Assembly (NCBI GenBank): GCA_019694835.1
Contig: JAIBBE010000161.1
Span: forward strand, 1-31,503
Source of the DNA: Fimbriimonadaceae bacterium
Lineage (GTDB): Bacteria > Armatimonadota > Fimbriimonadia > Fimbriimonadales > Fimbriimonadaceae
Direction: 5' to 3'
DNA length: 31,503 nucleotides
Of the stretch, positions 7,587 through 16,579 are shown piece after piece (the stretch's first letter is position 1; each line of letters opens with the position of its first letter). The notes beneath the pieces were generated by a model. That model was given only the letters and a program-made list of their open reading frames with translations, made no database searches and was not told where the DNA came from. The position numbers and the translations under genes are program-made.

Positions 7587-8903
7587 ATGAGAACGCCGTT
7601 ATTGGTTCTTGCCTGTCTCCTTGCCCTTGGGGGCTCTGCCGATCCGTTGCCACGACGCGGTACTTTGGGTTTACCGCTGCGCGCGGTCCCCGAGGAAATC
7701 CGGACGAAGCTCAAACTTGGTCCCCAAGACGCCCTCCAGGTCACAGCCGATGCCAACGGACTGCAAGCAAACGATCTTATCATCGCCGTTGACGGGAAGC
7801 GATTCAAGACTTTTGGTGAATACAACAACCTGCTGCGAAAGTTTACGGATAAGGCGAAAGCGAAACTGACGATCTTGCGAAACGGCAAGGAAGCCCAGGT
7901 TGAAGTATCGGTTGTTCCAAAGCCGGTTGACAATACGGATACCTATGAGACGATTTACGAACACGTGGTCAGCAACGGTCACCGAATACGGCTGTTCATC
8001 ACGAAACCCAAGAAGGATGGCAAGCATCCCGTCTTCTTTTGGATGCAAGGCATCAATGCGACTACGATCGACTTTCCGCTTTCGACGAAGAACTCAATCG
8101 CGCCGTTGATCAAGCACTTTGCTGAAACAGGGTACGTGACGATTCGTGTCGAGAAACCAGGGGTTGGCGATAGCGAAGGCGGTCCTGCTAATCTCGTTGG
8201 TTACAACGAAGAACTTGATATTTATCGCCAAACGCTCAAGGCTCTTGATCGCTATCCATACATGGATCGGCAGAACGTGTACGTGTTTGGTCACAGCATG
8301 GGCGGATGCCACGCCCCGCTCGTTTGCTCCGAGATCCCGGTGAAGGGGATTATCAGTTACGGTACCGTCTCCAATAGCTGGCTTGAGTGGGAAGTCCGCG
8401 CACCACGGATTCAAGGACCGCTAGGGGGGCAATCGTTTGCCGAAGTGGATCAGGATGTCCGGCTTGTCACCGCCTTCTATCATTTCCTGTTTAACGAAAA
8501 GAGAACGGTTGCGTGGATCAAAAAGAACAAGCCAGAGCTCAAAGCGACCTGCGATGCCCAGTCGCCCGACGGCCTTATGCTGGGCGACCGCACCGTCAAG
8601 TACATGCAGGAGGTCAACGACAAGAACTTCGCAGCGGCGTGGGCCAAACTCGGTCCAACTCGAGTACTGTCATTGTTTGGTGAGAACGATTGGATTTCCC
8701 TCAAGGAAGATCAGACGCAGGTTGCCGAAATCGTCAACAAGGCTAACCCAGGCAAGGGCCAGTTCACTCTGGTTCCTGAATCTGATCATGGGTTCTCCAA
8801 GTGCACCTCCATGCAAGACAGCTATTCGCGGTTCGGCAAACCCGGCAACGAGTTCAACCCCGAGATTATCAAGATCATCAAAGACTGGATCGCCCCTCAG
8901 TAG
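7587..8903 (+). CDS. Secreted PDZ-domain alpha/beta hydrolase (esterase/peptidase-like)
   Basis: The 438-residue protein begins with a signal peptide (MRTPLLVLACLLALGGSA). A PDZ-like domain follows at about residues 22-108, with GLQANDLIIAVDGKRFKTFGEYNNLL typical of PDZ domains that recognise C-termini or tether substrates. The catalytic domain is an alpha/beta hydrolase: nucleophile Ser237 in GHSMGG, acid Asp368 (FGENDWIS) and His401 (ESDHGFS). GYVTIRVEKPGVGDSEG is the usual block after the oxyanion strand. A start 13 codons further upstream is possible, but it would spoil the signal peptide. Substrate is unknown; bacterial relatives hydrolyse esters or peptides. It lies tail-to-tail with the oxidase gene, with one nucleotide between the two stop codons. 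Confidence 0.87.
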   Translation: MRTPLLVLACLLALGGSADPLPRRGTLGLPLRAVPEEIRTKLKLGPQDALQVTADANGLQANDLIIAVDGKRFKTFGEYNNLLRKFTDKAKAKLTILRNGKEAQVEVSVVPKPVDNTDTYETIYEHVVSNGHRIRLFITKPKKDGKHPVFFWMQGINATTIDFPLSTKNSIAPLIKHFAETGYVTIRVEKPGVGDSEGGPANLVGYNEELDIYRQTLKALDRYPYMDRQNVYVFGHSMGGCHAPLVCSEIPVKGIISYGTVSNSWLEWEVRAPRIQGPLGGQSFAEVDQDVRLVTAFYHFLFNEKRTVAWIKKNKPELKATCDAQSPDGLMLGDRTVKYMQEVNDKNFAAAWAKLGPTRVLSLFGENDWISLKEDQTQVAEIVNKANPGKGQFTLVPESDHGFSKCTSMQDSYSRFGKPGNEFNPEIIKIIKDWIAPQ

Positions 8904-8904
8904 G

Positions 8905-11900
8905 CTAGAATCCCAGCTCTTTGAGCGTAATCCAGCCGTCTCGGTTTCTATCGAACTTCTTTGCTTCCGAACCTAACTCCTGGACCGCATCGACCGTCCT
9001 CACGCGATCTTGCGGCGGCCCACCTGGCCGGTGGTTGCCAACGTCATTAGCTCCGATTGAGCCAAATGCGCCCGATAGTAGCGCATAGTCCGAGATACCG
9101 ACTTCTCCGTCGCCGTCGAGATCGGCGTGACGGAAGTTTGAAGCGTGTGGGTAGGGCGTCGATGGGCTCACGGGTACGCCGTACCGCATGGCGAGCACCA
9201 CGTAATCCATAATGTCGACCTTGTTATCTCGATTCATATCTCCAGACTGAAGATCAACCGTAGCGTTGAAATGAGGACTTGTTCCACCAAGCTCCACCTT
9301 CGACCTTAGCCCGTGGAGAGGATCTTTAATCGCGATTTCGGTATGTGAGGCGCAGATGCCATCGCTGCCATCGAGTTCCAGCACGGCGTTTCCATCCGCG
9401 TCGAACACCACGTCGCGATCGAGAATCACTGGATTCGCGGTGCCGGGGCCACTTCCAAGCCGAATCTCCAGACCTCTCGTCACGCCGCTTTCGCCTTGCC
9501 AGGCGGTGCCATTGTGAATCTGCAGCAAAAGGGTCGCCTGGTTGACCTCGAGGGTCTGAGACTCAAAGGCTGATTGGTTATCGCATTCGTCTCGGGCTGT
9601 GATGATGATGCGAGCGGGAATACAGTCTCTGGCTAGGGTGATCACCGTATCGAATCCGAAGGTGGCTCCCCTCTCGGGTTTCATCGAACTCGTGATGTCT
9701 TCGCCATGGTCTTCGCCGAAAGGTTCAAAGTCAAGAATGGCTATTGGGTGGGCAGATAGTCCGCTTAGGCTGTCTTCCACCCGGACGCGGATGCTGAGAG
9801 GTCCCTGCTTGATGAGCCCGGACGCCAGAACGTCGTGAGAACCTTGCTTAACCTCGATGTCGGCAAGGGTTGGCATCGTGTCATCGATAACCACCGTGTC
9901 GGAGTTTCGGAGCGCTGGCGTGACAAAGAGACCAAGGAGGCCATTGTCGGCAAAAGTCGTATCGAGTCCCCACCCGTTGCTCGGCTTAATGGACAAGCTG
10001 GCCGAACCTTCTTGGTTTGGTTGGAAGCGCAGGGTTGCCAAAAGTGCATCATCGAGCCTGGCTGTTGAAGCGAAGGCGATTCCGCGGGCGAGGTAGAGAA
10101 TTGCACGGATCGGATCATACTGCGAGCCACCCACTGACTGCAGATAGGGACCGGGCGAATACGTTCCCGATACGAAGGACTGTGGGCCATGCGATTCTAA
10201 GAATGCCTGGTAGCCACCGACTTCGTCGTGCATATTTGCCTGCGAGAAGCGATAGGAGATTTCCTGAGCAGTTTTGACGAAGGGATCGACAGCTTGAATC
10301 GCCATCACGTTGGCACCCGCAGTCGTTGAGAAGTTCGACAGAATGGCCTTGCCATCTCGCGCCTCTCCGGAGGTCGAGAACCCTGCAAAGAAGAAGCAAG
10401 GGTCGCTAAAGGCGACAGGAATTGTCCCGAGAACCAATGTGCTACCCGGAGCGGCACCATCCAAAGTTGTCACCTCGGCGGAGAGGATGTCTCCGGTCGG
10501 ATTCAACTGCATCTTGACACGATAGAGTGTTGCGCCGGTCAGGTCGGTGATGGAGCCGCCAGTTGCACCCCCATCCTTCCTCAGCAATCGCAAAGTGGTT
10601 AGGGCTCCGGACCGAGAAATGTCGGTGCACGCCAAGATGCCAGACGTGAGAGGCCCAAACCCAACTTGAAAATGACTGTCAGCCCAAACGCCCGAGACAG
10701 CAATGTCGACACTGAGGTGCTCGCCCCCCATGCTGACCGACAACTCCGACGGCGGCTTTACCGAGTCTGAAAAGGGTGTGAACGTGGAGTCGGGAGCGAT
10801 CTCGTCGTTTGACCGCTCCCGTACGCGTTCTCCTTCAATCGCAGTTGTTGCTGCGTAAGCTTCTCCGCTGGCAGGTGCGATATAGGTACCGTTGAGGTCG
10901 ACAGGTGCGCCTTCAAGCTGTTCCGCAACGTAGACCGTAACTTCTTGCTGATCAAAAAGGGCAGGGGATCCGTTGTCTGTCACCACGACATTAAATCGGT
11001 AAGTACCCGGCCCCTGAGTTTCGCTAGGTGTCCAAGAGAACTGGCCTTGGGGAGTCATTGCCGCGCCAGATGGGATGTTGCCGCCCAAGGAATACGTTAG
11101 CTGGTTGGCAGGCTGGTCATCGTCGGTGGCGGAAGCTTCCAAAGTTACGAGTGATTCCTCAGTTACCGTAAAATTATCTATCGGGTTAAGCACGGGCGCT
11201 AAATTGGTTTCATCCACGGTAACCAGGATGGTTTCGGAGTCCACGCCACCGCTGCCGTCTGAAACGAAGATCGTTATTGGGTAAGAGCCCGGTCCCTGCG
11301 CTTCGGTTGGCGTCCATGTAAAGGTTCCGCCTGCAGTTATTGCTGCGCCTTCGGGTGCGCCAGGCCCAAGACTGAATGTCAAATTCTGAACTGGAAGATC
11401 AGCATCAGTGCTCGACGTCTGGAAGGTGAGTGTGTGCAATTCGTCGACTGACTTGTTGCCAATCGATTGCAGAATCGGCGCCTCATTACGCTCAAGCACT
11501 CGCACATTGAAGGAAGCGGAATCTGAGCCCACACCATCGGTAACCTGCACCAGCACGGTTCGCTCGGTTCCTCCATCTTCCTCTCCTGGCGTCCAACTAA
11601 AGGTGCCATTCGGACTTAACGTCGCTCCGGGAGGCGCGTTTGCTCCAAGGCTGAATGTCAGCGTTTGGACCGGCGCATCAGCATCAGTTGCCTGAATGGG
11701 GACCGTCAGTTGCTGACCTTCCTCAACGGTCTGAAGATCAATACGTCCAAGCACCGGATCTTGATCGTTAACAGGACGCATTCCGAACTCTATTCGATCC
11801 AGAAAGACGCTGAACGGTGTGAGGGGTGTCGTGCCCTCCCATTCGAATCGGGCTTCGACGCGCCCGTCACTCGCAACGTACGGGCAAAGTGGGATATCGA

Positions 11901-13818
11901 AATCGTGGGTAAAGAGACTGTCAATGGTGGTTGCGGATGTCGTGGCCACGAGGTCATCCGTAGACGTCCACGTGTTGCGCAACCAAACCTTGAGGTTCGT
12001 ATTGACAGATGACCGGCTTTCGATGGCAAATCGTGCCTTTGAAAACCCGCTTGTGCCATAGTTGGCGATGGCGCGAATGCTCACTCGCCCTGTTTGGCCT
12101 GCGGTTGACCTAAGAACGGAACCGCAATATCGATTGTCGCCCAGAACCGTGTCAGTCATCTGGGGAGGGACATCAGAAGTCCCTTCGAGAACCTCGATTT
12201 CTGACGGGAAGCGCCTTTCATAGTCCTTAAGTTGTACGATATGAGCGACTGAAGGTATTCGCGCGCTGTCGACGGCGAAGAGCATAAAGAACCCAGGGGT
12301 GGCTTTAAAAGCAGAATCGGGGGGCTGCACCGAATACCGTCCCGGAATCGTGGGATGCGGTGCGAAACTCAGGGTCACATACTGCTGGTTTTCGTTGAAA
12401 GCGTGCGTCGTCGAGCCTAGCGAAATGAGCCGAAGTTTGCTCAACGTTCTGCCGGACGCAAGATCGACATCAATGTAAAACGGTTCCGCATAACGAATCG
12501 ACGTGGGTGGACGACCAGAAAACGCCGGACGGGTGGCCTTCCAGTTCGGCATATTGCAGTACTCAGGCGTGAAGAATTGCGCTGTTCGCTGTTGGCCCCA
12601 TGTAACGGGGTTGGGATACTCGCGTTCTGCTCCCGCGAAAACCACACTTGCGTCGGGAAGCAGCAACGAACATAGGTGGTATCCACGGCCGATATTCAGT
12701 TGATTCGATGGTATGGGCTGCACGAGCTCCCATTGGGGATTGGCAGCTTCGGTGTCATAGGTTTCGGGTGTCGTTCTATCTTTTGCCTGTTCAATGTACG
12801 CCCGAACGTTGCCACCCATTGCGATGATCCGGCCATCGGGTAGGGCTGTCAGCGTGTGGTTCTTTCTGGTCCGCCGCATACGGGCAATATTTGTCCATTG
12901 CGGATTGGGATCGTAAAGGTTAATGCGCGTTGCCACGTCTTCAGCCTCTGCAGTCTGCCCATCTGAACGGCTGCCACCGGAGCGGTAGATTACACCGTCC
13001 ATCATTACCGAACTGGGATAGGCGCGTCGAATATTCGCGAATCCATTAGGTATTGGCGCATACGACTCCCAAGCAAGGGTTTCGAGGTTGAACAGCGCTG
13101 ACTGTCCCTGGAGCTCGATACCCACTAAGCCAGAAGCCGCATAAAAGGGTCGACCGTTGACCGGATGAATGAACGTGTGAGGATAGTAGACGTCCTGGTT
13201 GCGAGTCGTTACCGGTACACGTAGATTTGAGGGCGACGAAGATCCGGGGATCGCTGTCCAAAGGTCTGGAGTCATGTTCACGCTAATGGGCGTCCCTGGA
13301 ACGGGGTTATCGCTATACTCCCCCATCATCGTGAGAAACGTGCGATTGGGCAGTTGGAGGACGGTCGGATACCAGCGCGCATGAGGCATGTCCTGTTGGC
13401 GCTCCCAAGTGCGGGTGCGCCACTTGAAGAGCCACATATCTTTGATGCCGATGCGGTCGTACTGGGAAGCATGGGCATAATGGCCGCCGGAGAAGAGAAC
13501 GTCTCCGTTTTCGTCGAGGGTGTGGCCAGAGCAGAACAACTCGCGCATGTTCGCGCCATCCATGGGCGGGTCAATCTGAGTGCCCGTGCCGGTGTATGGC
13601 GGAGGGACGAGGACGACCTTGTAGGTCTCACCAGTCTCATTCCGGGTTCTGCTGACAAGAAGAAGTTCAGAACTGGGCAAAAGCACCATGTGAATGGGCA
13701 CCGTCGGCCACTCAACCGCGTTGGTTGACCAAACACCCTGGGCCTGTGAACTTATGGCTAGTGCAAATCCAATGCAAACGGCAATGAACCGCCGAAGAGC
13801 CCCCTCTTGCCCTTTCAT
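8905..13818 (-). CDS. Giant secreted copper-radical-oxidase-like protein with Ig-like repeats and dockerin-like end
   Basis: This 1637-residue protein has a signal peptide (residues 1-27), then a galactose-oxidase/GlxA-type beta-propeller with a DUF1929-like domain (about 28-540). The copper and radical residues of this family can be matched: Cys96 (ELFCSGH) and Tyr150 (ARWYPT) for the thioether cross-link, axial Tyr380 and ligand His381 (GRGYHLC), and ligand His472 (STTHAFNENQQY). Such enzymes oxidise primary alcohols or aldehydes to aldehydes or acids and release H2O2. A beta-sandwich region (560-685), three Ig-like repeats of about 93 residues (688-966), further beta domains and a dockerin-like module (about 1524-1590, SGDMNRDNKVD and DLDGDGEVGISDYALL) follow. 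The chain ends in a single EF-hand (FDRNRDGWITLKELGF, 1622-1637). A TATCAT box ends 6 nt before the ATG. The substrate is not predictable from sequence. Confidence 0.9.
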   Translation of the reverse strand: MKGQEGALRRFIAVCIGFALAISSQAQGVWSTNAVEWPTVPIHMVLLPSSELLLVSRTRNETGETYKVVLVPPPYTGTGTQIDPPMDGANMRELFCSGHTLDENGDVLFSGGHYAHASQYDRIGIKDMWLFKWRTRTWERQQDMPHARWYPTVLQLPNRTFLTMMGEYSDNPVPGTPISVNMTPDLWTAIPGSSSPSNLRVPVTTRNQDVYYPHTFIHPVNGRPFYAASGLVGIELQGQSALFNLETLAWESYAPIPNGFANIRRAYPSSVMMDGVIYRSGGSRSDGQTAEAEDVATRINLYDPNPQWTNIARMRRTRKNHTLTALPDGRIIAMGGNVRAYIEQAKDRTTPETYDTEAANPQWELVQPIPSNQLNIGRGYHLCSLLLPDASVVFAGAEREYPNPVTWGQQRTAQFFTPEYCNMPNWKATRPAFSGRPPTSIRYAEPFYIDVDLASGRTLSKLRLISLGSTTHAFNENQQYVTLSFAPHPTIPGRYSVQPPDSAFKATPGFFMLFAVDSARIPSVAHIVQLKDYERRFPSEIEVLEGTSDVPPQMTDTVLGDNRYCGSVLRSTAGQTGRVSIRAIANYGTSGFSKARFAIESRSSVNTNLKVWLRNTWTSTDDLVATTSATTIDSLFTHDFDIPLCPYVASDGRVEARFEWEGTTPLTPFSVFLDRIEFGMRPVNDQDPVLGRIDLQTVEEGQQLTVPIQATDADAPVQTLTFSLGANAPPGATLSPNGTFSWTPGEEDGGTERTVLVQVTDGVGSDSASFNVRVLERNEAPILQSIGNKSVDELHTLTFQTSSTDADLPVQNLTFSLGPGAPEGAAITAGGTFTWTPTEAQGPGSYPITIFVSDGSGGVDSETILVTVDETNLAPVLNPIDNFTVTEESLVTLEASATDDDQPANQLTYSLGGNIPSGAAMTPQGQFSWTPSETQGPGTYRFNVVVTDNGSPALFDQQEVTVYVAEQLEGAPVDLNGTYIAPASGEAYAATTAIEGERVRERSNDEIAPDSTFTPFSDSVKPPSELSVSMGGEHLSVDIAVSGVWADSHFQVGFGPLTSGILACTDISRSGALTTLRLLRKDGGATGGSITDLTGATLYRVKMQLNPTGDILSAEVTTLDGAAPGSTLVLGTIPVAFSDPCFFFAGFSTSGEARDGKAILSNFSTTAGANVMAIQAVDPFVKTAQEISYRFSQANMHDEVGGYQAFLESHGPQSFVSGTYSPGPYLQSVGGSQYDPIRAILYLARGIAFASTARLDDALLATLRFQPNQEGSASLSIKPSNGWGLDTTFADNGLLGLFVTPALRNSDTVVIDDTMPTLADIEVKQGSHDVLASGLIKQGPLSIRVRVEDSLSGLSAHPIAILDFEPFGEDHGEDITSSMKPERGATFGFDTVITLARDCIPARIIITARDECDNQSAFESQTLEVNQATLLLQIHNGTAWQGESGVTRGLEIRLGSGPGTANPVILDRDVVFDADGNAVLELDGSDGICASHTEIAIKDPLHGLRSKVELGGTSPHFNATVDLQSGDMNRDNKVDIMDYVVLAMRYGVPVSPSTPYPHASNFRHADLDGDGEVGISDYALLSGAFGSIGANDVGNHRPGGPPQDRVRTVDAVQELGSEAKKFDRNRDGWITLKELGF
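10921..11757 (-). repeat. Three tandem Ig-like repeats in the oxidase gene
   Basis: Three units of about 93 codons each run P-V/I-L-x-x-I...V-x-E...TD.D.P.Q.LTFSLG...G....G.F.WTP.E..GPG.Y.......DG. They resemble the seven units in the lectin/FG-GAP gene at 27016-28983 (shared phrases such as WTPTEAQGPG and NxAPVLNPI). The module type (putative-Ig/cadherin-like, He_PIG) acts as a spacer or adhesive stalk. Confidence 0.75.
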
Positions 13819-13824
13819 GACTGA

Positions 13825-13830
13825 ATGATA
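13825..13830 (-). promoter_or_regulatory. -10 box of the oxidase gene (leaderless)
   Basis: On the minus strand TATCAT occupies 13830-13825 and ends exactly 6 nt before the ATG at 13818. No Shine-Dalgarno site intervenes and no clear -35 is visible. The same hexamer at the same or nearly the same spacing precedes the genes at 30751 (minus) and 16580 (plus). Confidence 0.5.
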
Positions 13831-13894
13831 GCATGGAAACTGAGTCGAAAATCCAAGAATTTCTACGGTGAATGGCAGCTGGCCTGAGTGAATT

Positions 13895-13918
13895 CCGGGA
13901 GGCAGAACGGCCTCCCGG
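13895..13918 (-). terminator. Hairpin after the S9 peptidase gene
   Basis: A perfect 9-bp stem (CCGGGAGGC, 13895-13903, with GCCTCCCGG, 13910-13918) and 6-nt loop lies 11 nt past the S9 peptidase stop. It has no U-tract, so it may work as a Rho-dependent or processing signal rather than a classical intrinsic terminator. It also separates this gene from the oxidase promoter. Confidence 0.5.
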
Positions 13919-13929
13919 CACAGCCAGCC

Positions 13930-16431
13930 TTAAGTACCCACTTTCATTTCTGCCCCGGCCCGGTAGTAATCGCCGAGTAGATGCTCGGCGAAATACTCCA
14001 TCATCATCTGCGTGAAATAAGGTTGCATGTCAGCAAATCCGTGGGCTTTGCCCGGCATGATCATGAAGTCGAAGCGTTTGTTGGCCTTGATCAAGGCATT
14101 GACCAGTCTCATGGTGCCTGCAGGGTGGACGTTGTTATCCATATCTCCATGCACGAGGAGCAGCTTCCCTTTGAGGTTTGCGGCCAATTCATCGTTGGTC
14201 GGTACACGGATTTCAAACTTCTTCTCGGCCGTGTCTTTACCAGTCTTATCCTTTACGGGCACTTCTTTCAAGCCGTGATGCTGCTCGCTCCAATTCGCGT
14301 TGTAGATATTGTTATCGTGATTGCCCGCGCTGCTGACACCGACTTTGAAGAAGTCGTTGTAAGGCGGCAGCATGAGGGCAGCGGCCGTCATGAAGCCACC
14401 CCCTGAGTGGCCAAAGATGCCGACTCTGTCGACATCAATCCACGGATGGCGCGCCGCGAGTTGCTCTATTCCAGCCTTCTTGTCGGCAAGGCCATAGTCA
14501 CGGAGATTGTAATAGCCATAGCTGTGATAGGCGTTGGACCGAGCAGGGTTACCGCCACGATTGCCGATTTGGATCACGATGAACCCAAGCTGGGCCAACC
14601 GCTGATTCGTCGCGGTTGCCGAGAAGCCGGCTGTAACGGACTCGGTTTGCGGTCCGGGATAGACATTGGCGATGATAGGATAACGTTTATTCGGGTCAAA
14701 GTCGGTTGGTCGCCACATGTTGCCGTAGATGTCGGTCACACCATCAGCCGCCTTGACCGTGAATCGCTCGGGCATTCTCCATCCAACTTCTTCGAGCTTC
14801 GTCAAATCCATCGCCTCCAATTCCATGACGATCTTACCCTTGCTGTCCCTAACGACTGCCTTGGGTGCTATATCGGTGCGCGACCCAACGTCGACAAGAA
14901 AGTTCTTCGAAGGTGAGAGAGTTGAGCTATGGTCGGCTTCGCCTGGATCGAGAAGTTCCAAGTCCTTGCCGTCGAATTTGGTCCGGTAGAGGTGTCGATA
15001 GTACGGATTTTCACCCGTCTCGCGACCCATGCCTCGGAACCAGATCAGCTCCTTGTCAGGGTCAACCTCTACGATGCTGTCAGCTCGAAACGGTCCAGAC
15101 GTCACCGCGTTTTTGAAGGTGCCGTCATTGGCATACAGGTACTGATGCCCCCAACCGGTGCGTTCAGAAAACCAAAGGAAGTCGCCACCGGGCTTGACGT
15201 AGCGCACGGTCTGAACTTCGAGAAACGCATTCTCAACAGACTCGGTCAGCAGGGCCTTGATCTTTGACGATGCCAAGTCGATCTCGCAAAACTCAAGATT
15301 ACGCTGGAGCCGATCTCGACGAACGAATCGCAGCGAGTCGGAGGTCGTATCTTGGAAGTGAATATTGGAGAGTCGCTGGTCTTTGTATTTATCAACGGGC
15401 AGCTTGAGCAATTCTTTCTTGTCAGGATCGAAGACGAAGAGCTCCGTCTGAGTGACATCGGGTTCTCCAGGCATCGCATACTTATAGGTCAGCAACGTTG
15501 GCCGCGGCATGGCCAGATTGTTGACGAGGAAAAGCTCCTTAACCTTTCTAGAATCTCCCCGCGAAACAAAGAAGCGTTTCGAGTCCTTGGACCAGGTGAC
15601 GTTGGCGCGGACACGCTTCTCTTGGGATTGAGCCGAACCGGTTCCTTCTTGCTGCTGCTCTTGCTGCTCTTGTTGTTGCTCTTGTTGAAACTGTTGGAAC
15701 TGCTGTGCGGTGTCGCGGCTACCGAAACTATAGTCCTTTTCACCGTCTTTCGTCAACTGGATAGGATCGCTTTCCTTTCCATCCGCCAGGCTCACGTAAT
15801 AGAGGTTGTGGTCCATTGCGTAGACGTAAGCCTTACGATCTGGCGAGAAGTTCCGGAAACCTGCCTGCGATGCGGGACCACCCGCTCCGCCCTGTCCGCG
15901 TCCACGTCCACCCTGACCCCCCTGCGTTGCAGGTGGTGCAGCAGCGGCACCAGGTCCGGTCCGCGGCAGGAGCTTTAACGTGTCCTTCTCGCTATCATAT
16001 TCATAACGATTCGTCTCGATGGTGAAACGCAGAATCTTATCGTTCTTCTCATCGAAGGTCACCGTAGATATGGGCAGGTTGGTCGAATCGTAAGGCTTTT
16101 TGGTCAATTCGGAAAGGTGAGCGGCCATGCGATCGACATCGAACAGAGCTTCCTTCTTTCGAGCCTTGGGGTCGACACGCCAGAAGCGCACGCCGCGGCT
16201 ATCCCGCCATGAGTACCAGAAGTTGTCGGTGCGATTGATCCAGCCCGGCGTCAGGCTGGAACTGTAGACGAAGGGACGAAGGCTCTCGGCGGTAAACCGG
16301 TTGGCAAGCTTCCAATTTGCCTTCAATGGGCGATTGGCGGACGGGCCCTGCGCGACGGCTCCGGCACCGATCACGAGGCACATCGCCAAAATGGACAGCC
16401 GCGAGACTGCCCTGAATGATTGCTTCCTCAT
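13930..16431 (-). CDS. Secreted prolyl-oligopeptidase family S9 (DPP-IV-like) peptidase
   Basis: The 833-residue product has a signal peptide (MRKQSFRAVSRLSILAMCLVIGAGAVAQ), a DPP-IV-type N-terminal beta-propeller (about 60-560) and a C-terminal S9 catalytic domain. The triad is Ser676 (GHSGGG in place of the usual GWSYGG), Asp765 (HGDMDNNVHP) and His797 (PGKAHGFAD). Enzymes of this family remove dipeptides or cut short peptides outside the cytoplasm. Two low-complexity inserts interrupt the propeller: a Gly/Arg/Gln-rich stretch (about 158-190) and a Gln-rich stretch (about 243-262). The start is not certain: an in-frame ATG 8 codons upstream (16455) also gives a usable signal peptide. AGGAG lies about 13 nt before the chosen ATG, a long spacing. 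It is divergent from the Gfo/Idh/MocA gene. Confidence 0.9.
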   Translation of the reverse strand: MRKQSFRAVSRLSILAMCLVIGAGAVAQGPSANRPLKANWKLANRFTAESLRPFVYSSSLTPGWINRTDNFWYSWRDSRGVRFWRVDPKARKKEALFDVDRMAAHLSELTKKPYDSTNLPISTVTFDEKNDKILRFTIETNRYEYDSEKDTLKLLPRTGPGAAAAPPATQGGQGGRGRGQGGAGGPASQAGFRNFSPDRKAYVYAMDHNLYYVSLADGKESDPIQLTKDGEKDYSFGSRDTAQQFQQFQQEQQQEQQEQQQEGTGSAQSQEKRVRANVTWSKDSKRFFVSRGDSRKVKELFLVNNLAMPRPTLLTYKYAMPGEPDVTQTELFVFDPDKKELLKLPVDKYKDQRLSNIHFQDTTSDSLRFVRRDRLQRNLEFCEIDLASSKIKALLTESVENAFLEVQTVRYVKPGGDFLWFSERTGWGHQYLYANDGTFKNAVTSGPFRADSIVEVDPDKELIWFRGMGRETGENPYYRHLYRTKFDGKDLELLDPGEADHSSTLSPSKNFLVDVGSRTDIAPKAVVRDSKGKIVMELEAMDLTKLEEVGWRMPERFTVKAADGVTDIYGNMWRPTDFDPNKRYPIIANVYPGPQTESVTAGFSATATNQRLAQLGFIVIQIGNRGGNPARSNAYHSYGYYNLRDYGLADKKAGIEQLAARHPWIDVDRVGIFGHSGGGFMTAAALMLPPYNDFFKVGVSSAGNHDNNIYNANWSEQHHGLKEVPVKDKTGKDTAEKKFEIRVPTNDELAANLKGKLLLVHGDMDNNVHPAGTMRLVNALIKANKRFDFMIMPGKAHGFADMQPYFTQMMMEYFAEHLLGDYYRAGAEMKVGT
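15649..15705. repeat. Trinucleotide tract encoding a Gln-rich insert
   Basis: The plus strand reads as repeated CTG/TTG triplets broken by CTC and TTC, encoding on the minus strand a Gln/Glu-rich run (about residues 243-262) of the S9 peptidase. Repeats of this kind change length by slippage. In-frame multiples of three would leave the enzyme intact, so copy number could differ between strains. Confidence 0.6.
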
Positions 16432-16566
16432 AGTATTCGTATCTCTCCTGGCCATGCAGGCCGATGATGCATTGTCAGAAAGACGAGCCGACATCGCGGT
16501 TCGACTTGAAAATGAGTACGCATGTGGACCCGGCAAAGTAGCCGATTGTTTCCCGGGCGCAGGGAG

Positions 16567-16572
16567 TATCAT
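16567..16572 (+). promoter_or_regulatory. -10 box deciding the start of the Gfo/Idh/MocA gene
   Basis: TATCAT at 16567-16572 ends 7 nt before the ATG at 16580, with TTGTTT (16546-16551) 15 nt upstream. The frame is open for another 279 nt upstream, but residues before this ATG are antisense to the S9 gene and look non-coding. The Rossmann start (LRWGILATGSIA) begins six residues in, so this promoter and ATG fit. Confidence 0.5.
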
Positions 16573-16579
16573 CCCCGCG

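Noticed and set aside
16301..16579. Upstream extension of the Gfo/Idh/MocA gene
   Set aside because: It is antisense to the S9 peptidase signal peptide, and the Rossmann fold starts right after ATG 16580.
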